From RGIG5612 sp045600845 (GTDB lineage Bacteria; Bacillota; Clostridia; Lachnospirales; Lachnospiraceae), in assembly GCA_045600845.1 (NCBI GenBank), contig JAZRYR010000026.1, positions 27,936 to 91,935 of the forward strand: a stretch of DNA of 64,000 nucleotides, written 5' to 3'. Each line of letters starts with the position of its first letter. The first letter of the stretch is position 1. Positions 61,739 through 64,000 of the stretch are shown here, piece after piece. Both the position numbers and the translations under genes were made by a program. The notes beneath the pieces are model-generated. The model was not told where the DNA came from. It did no database searches and worked only from the letters and a program-made list of their open reading frames with translations.

Positions 61739-63079
61739 TTATTTCTTCTCTCCGCCTTTTTTAAGAATCAGGTTGATGATGATACCTAAGATTAAAGCAA
61801 CAGCAACTTCTGTTAATGTAACCTGACCGATCTTCATAACCATTCCGCCAATACCTGCGATGAAGATTGCAGATGCGGTGAATAAGTTTCTATTGTCATT
61901 CAGATCAACCGGCTGAAGCATCTTAAGACCGGATACAGCGATGAATCCGTATAATGTGATACATACACCACCCATTACACATCCAGGAATTGTGGAAAGG
62001 AAGGTAACGAAAGGTCCTAAGAAGGAAGCAATGATTGCGATAATCGCTGTTGTAAGAATTGTTACAACAGAAGCATTTCTGGTAATAGCTACGCAGCCAA
62101 CACTCTCACCATAAGTCGTATTCGGGCAGCCGCCAAAGATAGAACCAACCATGGATCCAATACCATCACCTAAAAGGGTTCTGTGAAGACCAGGTTTTTC
62201 AAGAAGGTCTCTTCCAATGATGGAGGAAAGGTTCTTATGGTCCGCAATGTGCTCAGCAAATACTACGAAAGCAACTGGTACATAAGCAACTGCAAGGGTT
62301 GCAATATAAGTTCCGTTTAATTCACCAAAGCCTTTGAAAGCGGTAAGGAAAGTGAAGTCCGGAATCCACTGCATATTGCTGAATGCAGCGAAATTTACGA
62401 CCTGGAGTTCTGCATTGCCTGTTGCATTACCAATTAAGGTGAAGATGGTTGCAACAACATATCCAGCAACGATACCGATAATGAATGGGATTAACTTAAC
62501 CATTTTCTTACCGAATACAGAGCATACACAAACAACGATTAAGGTTACCATTGCGCAGATGAAGCAAACCCATGCATGAGGTGTCATTACAAATGCTCCG
62601 GCATCTGCGTCAAAATTTCCACCCATAGCATCACTTACAGCGTTTCCTGCAAGGCTTAATCCGATGATCGCAACAGTAGGTCCGATTACTACTGGTGGCA
62701 TAAGGTAGTTGATCCAGCGTACGCCTGCAAACTTAACAACGATTGCAATGATTACATATACAAGACCTGCAAAAATTGCACCAATGATCAATCCTAAATA
62801 ACCGAGCTGCATGCTTACGCCACCAGCAAAGGCAGCAAACATGGAGCCGATAAATGCAAACGAAGAACCCAGGAAAACCGGGCTTTTAAATTTTGTAAAA
62901 AGCTGGTAAACGATGGTGCCAACGCCGGCTCCAAAAAGAGCAGCACTCTGGCTCATGCCATTACCAATGATTGCAGGAACTGCTATAGTTGCAGCCAGAA
63001 TAGCAAGTAACTGCTGAATTGCGAAGACGATAGTCTGACCAAATTTCGGTTTGTCTTCAACATCATAAGCTAAATTCAT
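61739..63079 (-). CDS. uraA: Uracil permease (NCS2/UraA family)
   Basis: 446 residues from the ATG at 63079: the AGGAGG lies 7 nt upstream and would be inside the coding part of longer starts. About 12-14 membrane segments. NCS2 hallmarks are VFAEHIADHKNLSSIIGRDL (His-Glu substrate site region), GDGIGSMVGSIFGGCPNTTYGE and SVGCVAITRNASV. The PyrR neighbour points to uracil rather than xanthine. It follows pyrR by 108 bp and likely shares the attenuated pyrR transcript. Confidence 0.94.
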   Translation of the reverse strand: MNLAYDVEDKPKFGQTIVFAIQQLLAILAATIAVPAIIGNGMSQSAALFGAGVGTIVYQLFTKFKSPVFLGSSFAFIGSMFAAFAGGVSMQLGYLGLIIGAIFAGLVYVIIAIVVKFAGVRWINYLMPPVVIGPTVAIIGLSLAGNAVSDAMGGNFDADAGAFVMTPHAWVCFICAMVTLIVVCVCSVFGKKMVKLIPFIIGIVAGYVVATIFTLIGNATGNAELQVVNFAAFSNMQWIPDFTFLTAFKGFGELNGTYIATLAVAYVPVAFVVFAEHIADHKNLSSIIGRDLLEKPGLHRTLLGDGIGSMVGSIFGGCPNTTYGESVGCVAITRNASVVTILTTAIIAIIASFLGPFVTFLSTIPGCVMGGVCITLYGFIAVSGLKMLQPVDLNDNRNLFTASAIFIAGIGGMVMKIGQVTLTEVAVALILGIIINLILKKGGEKK

Positions 63080-63135
63080 TTTCATCCTCCTGTTGTCTGA
63101 TTCGACAGCCATTTTTTATTATCTTTATACATGAA

Positions 63136-63177
63136 ACGGATTTTTAAGTACCTGTCCCCAATACTTGAAAATACCGT
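63136..63177 (-). promoter_or_regulatory. Long hairpin between pyrR and uraA
   Basis: Minus strand arms ACGGTATTTTCAAGTA and TACTTAAAAATCCGT pair over about 14 bp with small mismatches around an 11-nt G-rich loop. There is no U-run and no CNGNGA hexaloop, so it is neither an evident terminator nor a PyrR site; it may stabilise or process the pyrR-uraA mRNA. Confidence 0.5.
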
Positions 63178-63187
63178 TGTCATCAAT

Positions 63188-63724
63188 TTATATGCTATAT
63201 AAATCCACCGATACGAGATTATCGTACGGGGGAATTTTAACGGAAATCCTTTCATTTTTGGAGGTCGGAACATTCTTTCCAACATAGTCTCCGCGAATAG
63301 GAAGCTCTCTATGTCCCCGGTCCACTAAAACAGCAAACTGAATGGCCGACGGTCTTCCGTTTTCCATAATGCCGTCCATGGCAGCTCTGGCAGTTCTTCC
63401 GGTAAACAAAACATCATCCACCATAACCACAATTTTATTATTAATATCAAACGGAATTTCGCTTTGATGAACAACGGGATTTAAGGAATCTTTCGCCAGA
63501 TCATCCCGGTAAAAAGTAATATCTATTGAGCCAACAGGGACCTTACTTCCTTCAATCTGTTCAATATTCTTTGCTATTTTTTCTGCAAGGGGGATTCCGC
63601 GTCTTTTTATTCCAACAAGGCACAAATCAGAAGCACCATTGTTTTTCTCTATTATTTCATGAGAAATACGTTTCAGTGCTCGTTCTACTGCGATTTCATC
63701 TAATAAGGTTGCCTTGTAATTCAT
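63188..63724 (-). CDS. pyrR: PyrR bifunctional pyr-attenuation regulator / uracil phosphoribosyltransferase
   Basis: 178 residues from the ATG at 63724, the usual PyrR length; a 28-residue upstream extension would translate the attenuator and is rejected. Features: RISHEIIEKN, GIKRRGIPLAEKIA, the PRPP loop VVMVDDVLFTGRTARAAMD, and DRGHRELPIRGDYVGKNVPTS. PyrR binds pyr mRNA in the presence of UMP and promotes termination. Its own leader contains a full attenuator (63725-63827), giving autoregulation. Confidence 0.97.
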   Translation of the reverse strand: MNYKATLLDEIAVERALKRISHEIIEKNNGASDLCLVGIKRRGIPLAEKIAKNIEQIEGSKVPVGSIDITFYRDDLAKDSLNPVVHQSEIPFDINNKIVVMVDDVLFTGRTARAAMDGIMENGRPSAIQFAVLVDRGHRELPIRGDYVGKNVPTSKNERISVKIPPYDNLVSVDLYSI

Positions 63725-63753
63725 AAAAAAAACTGCATCCTTCCGAGACGCAG
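63725..63753 (-). terminator. pyrR leader attenuator terminator
   Basis: Minus strand stem CTGCGTC/GATGCAG (63753-63747 and 63739-63733, one G-U pair), 7-nt loop, then eight U that end directly at the pyrR ATG. A competing antiterminator forms between 63794-63802 (CTGAGATGC) and 63743-63751 (GCGTCTCGG), nine pairs with two wobbles, sharing the terminator's 5' arm. Confidence 0.85.
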
Positions 63754-63785
63754 CATAGCACAAAATAAGATTCTCCCTATTTACT

Positions 63786-63818
63786 CCTTTGCGGCATCTC
63801 AGTACCACTTATTAAAGG
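63786..63818 (-). promoter_or_regulatory. PyrR-binding anti-antiterminator hairpin
   Basis: On the RNA strand: lower stem CCUUU/AAAGG (63818-63814 and 63790-63786), 5' purine-rich bulge AAUAAGU against GC, upper stem GGUA/UGCC, terminal hexaloop CUGAGA. This fits the known PyrR site (bulged stem with CNGNGA hexaloop). It covers the antiterminator's 5' arm. Confidence 0.85.
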
Positions 63819-63833
63819 TTTTCAGTTAGATTT

Positions 63834-63862
63834 ATGATACTATTCTCTCTCCTTTTTGTAAA
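63834..63862 (-). promoter_or_regulatory. pyrR promoter
   Basis: Minus strand TTTACA (63857-63862), 17-bp spacer, TATCAT (63834-63839). Start is expected near 63827, giving a leader of about 103 nt that holds the whole attenuator. Confidence 0.65.
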
Positions 63863-63880
63863 GATAAAAATAGATATCTT

Positions 63881-64000
63881 GTGTTCATTATTTAGAACAA
63901 TCACAAGATATTGAAATAATAAGTGTTCATTATTTAGAACAATCACAAGATATTGAAATAATAAGTGTTCATTATTTAGAACAATCACAAGATATTGAAA
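63881..64000. repeat. 42-bp tandem repeat, at least 3 units, running off the window
   Basis: Identical units start at 63881, 63923 and 63965; the last is cut by the window end after 36 bases. Each contains the dyad TGTTC-ATTATTTA-GAACA and CACAAGATAT, whose complement ATATCTTGTG lies just before the first unit. There is no variable spacer, so it is not a CRISPR array. It lies upstream of the pyrR promoter. Confidence 0.93.

Noticed and set aside
63136..63177. Second PyrR site before uraA
   Set aside because: The hairpin loop is G-rich and lacks the CNGNGA hexaloop; no terminator follows.
63881..64000. CRISPR array
   Set aside because: Units are identical over their whole 42 bp with no unique spacers, and no cas genes are present.

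Overview
This window looks like chromosomal DNA from a low-GC Gram-positive anaerobe of the Clostridia, most likely a butyrate-forming Lachnospiraceae-type gut bacterium. The evidence is gene content: a crt-hbd-bcd-etfB-etfA butyryl-CoA operon, a fused 2-hydroxyacyl-CoA dehydratase activase, QueH, RqcH, an HlyD-like/YggS/SepF block, FtsW plus PBP, and a sortase-anchored MBG-repeat surface protein. The species call is inference. I saw no rRNA, tRNA, CRISPR array, insertion sequence or prophage. Almost all genes lie on the minus strand; only the activase (47113) and rqcH (55183) are on plus.

Layout, left to right (transcription mostly right to left). 1-18.2 kb: EF-G-like GTPase, two flavoproteins, an unknown protein, then miaB-mutS-mutL-miaA-ynbB-radC-mgsA, a small P-loop protein, an HlyD-like protein, yggS and the truncated start of sepF. 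18.2-20.8 kb: an accessory-looking island with a complete VanX-like dipeptidase, a gene-poor stretch carrying several repeat families (including six exact-period 53-bp units with inverted repeats), and a nuclease-fold-like unknown protein. 20.8-34.7 kb: recA (LexA box), cinA, pgsA, rimO, rpoZ, gmk, yicC, a PBP, ftsW, ruvB, ruvA, tpiA, pgk, gap. 34.9-39.4 kb: a 1521-residue surface protein. 39.6-44.4 kb: the butyrate operon, lacking thiolase. 44.6-55.2 kb: queH, a Nudix hydrolase, a rhomboid-like protein with no membrane histidine, the activase, ung, a two-component system and mntP. 55.2-64 kb: rqcH, plsC, a diacylglycerol-kinase-like gene, recN, argR, an FdhD-like protein without CxxC, uraA and pyrR, then a 42-bp tandem repeat running off the window.

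The genes are mainly housekeeping: DNA repair (mutSL, recA, recN, ruvAB, radC, ung), tRNA modification (miaA, miaB, queH), ribosome modification/rescue (rimO, rqcH), lower glycolysis, crotonyl-CoA reduction with electron bifurcation, cell division and envelope, and pyrimidine control.

The least expected signals are regulatory. Six genes (mgsA, the rhomboid-like gene, the activase, mntP, rqcH, argR) have a sigma-A type -10 box only 6-9 nt before the ATG and no usable Shine-Dalgarno, which predicts leaderless mRNAs; mntP and rqcH do so from mutually overlapping divergent promoters. The pyrR leader contains a whole PyrR attenuator: hexaloop binding hairpin, antiterminator, and a terminator whose U-run abuts the start codon. 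No clearly new multi-gene system was found; the 53-bp repeat array beside the unknown nuclease-like gene is the best candidate for something undescribed.
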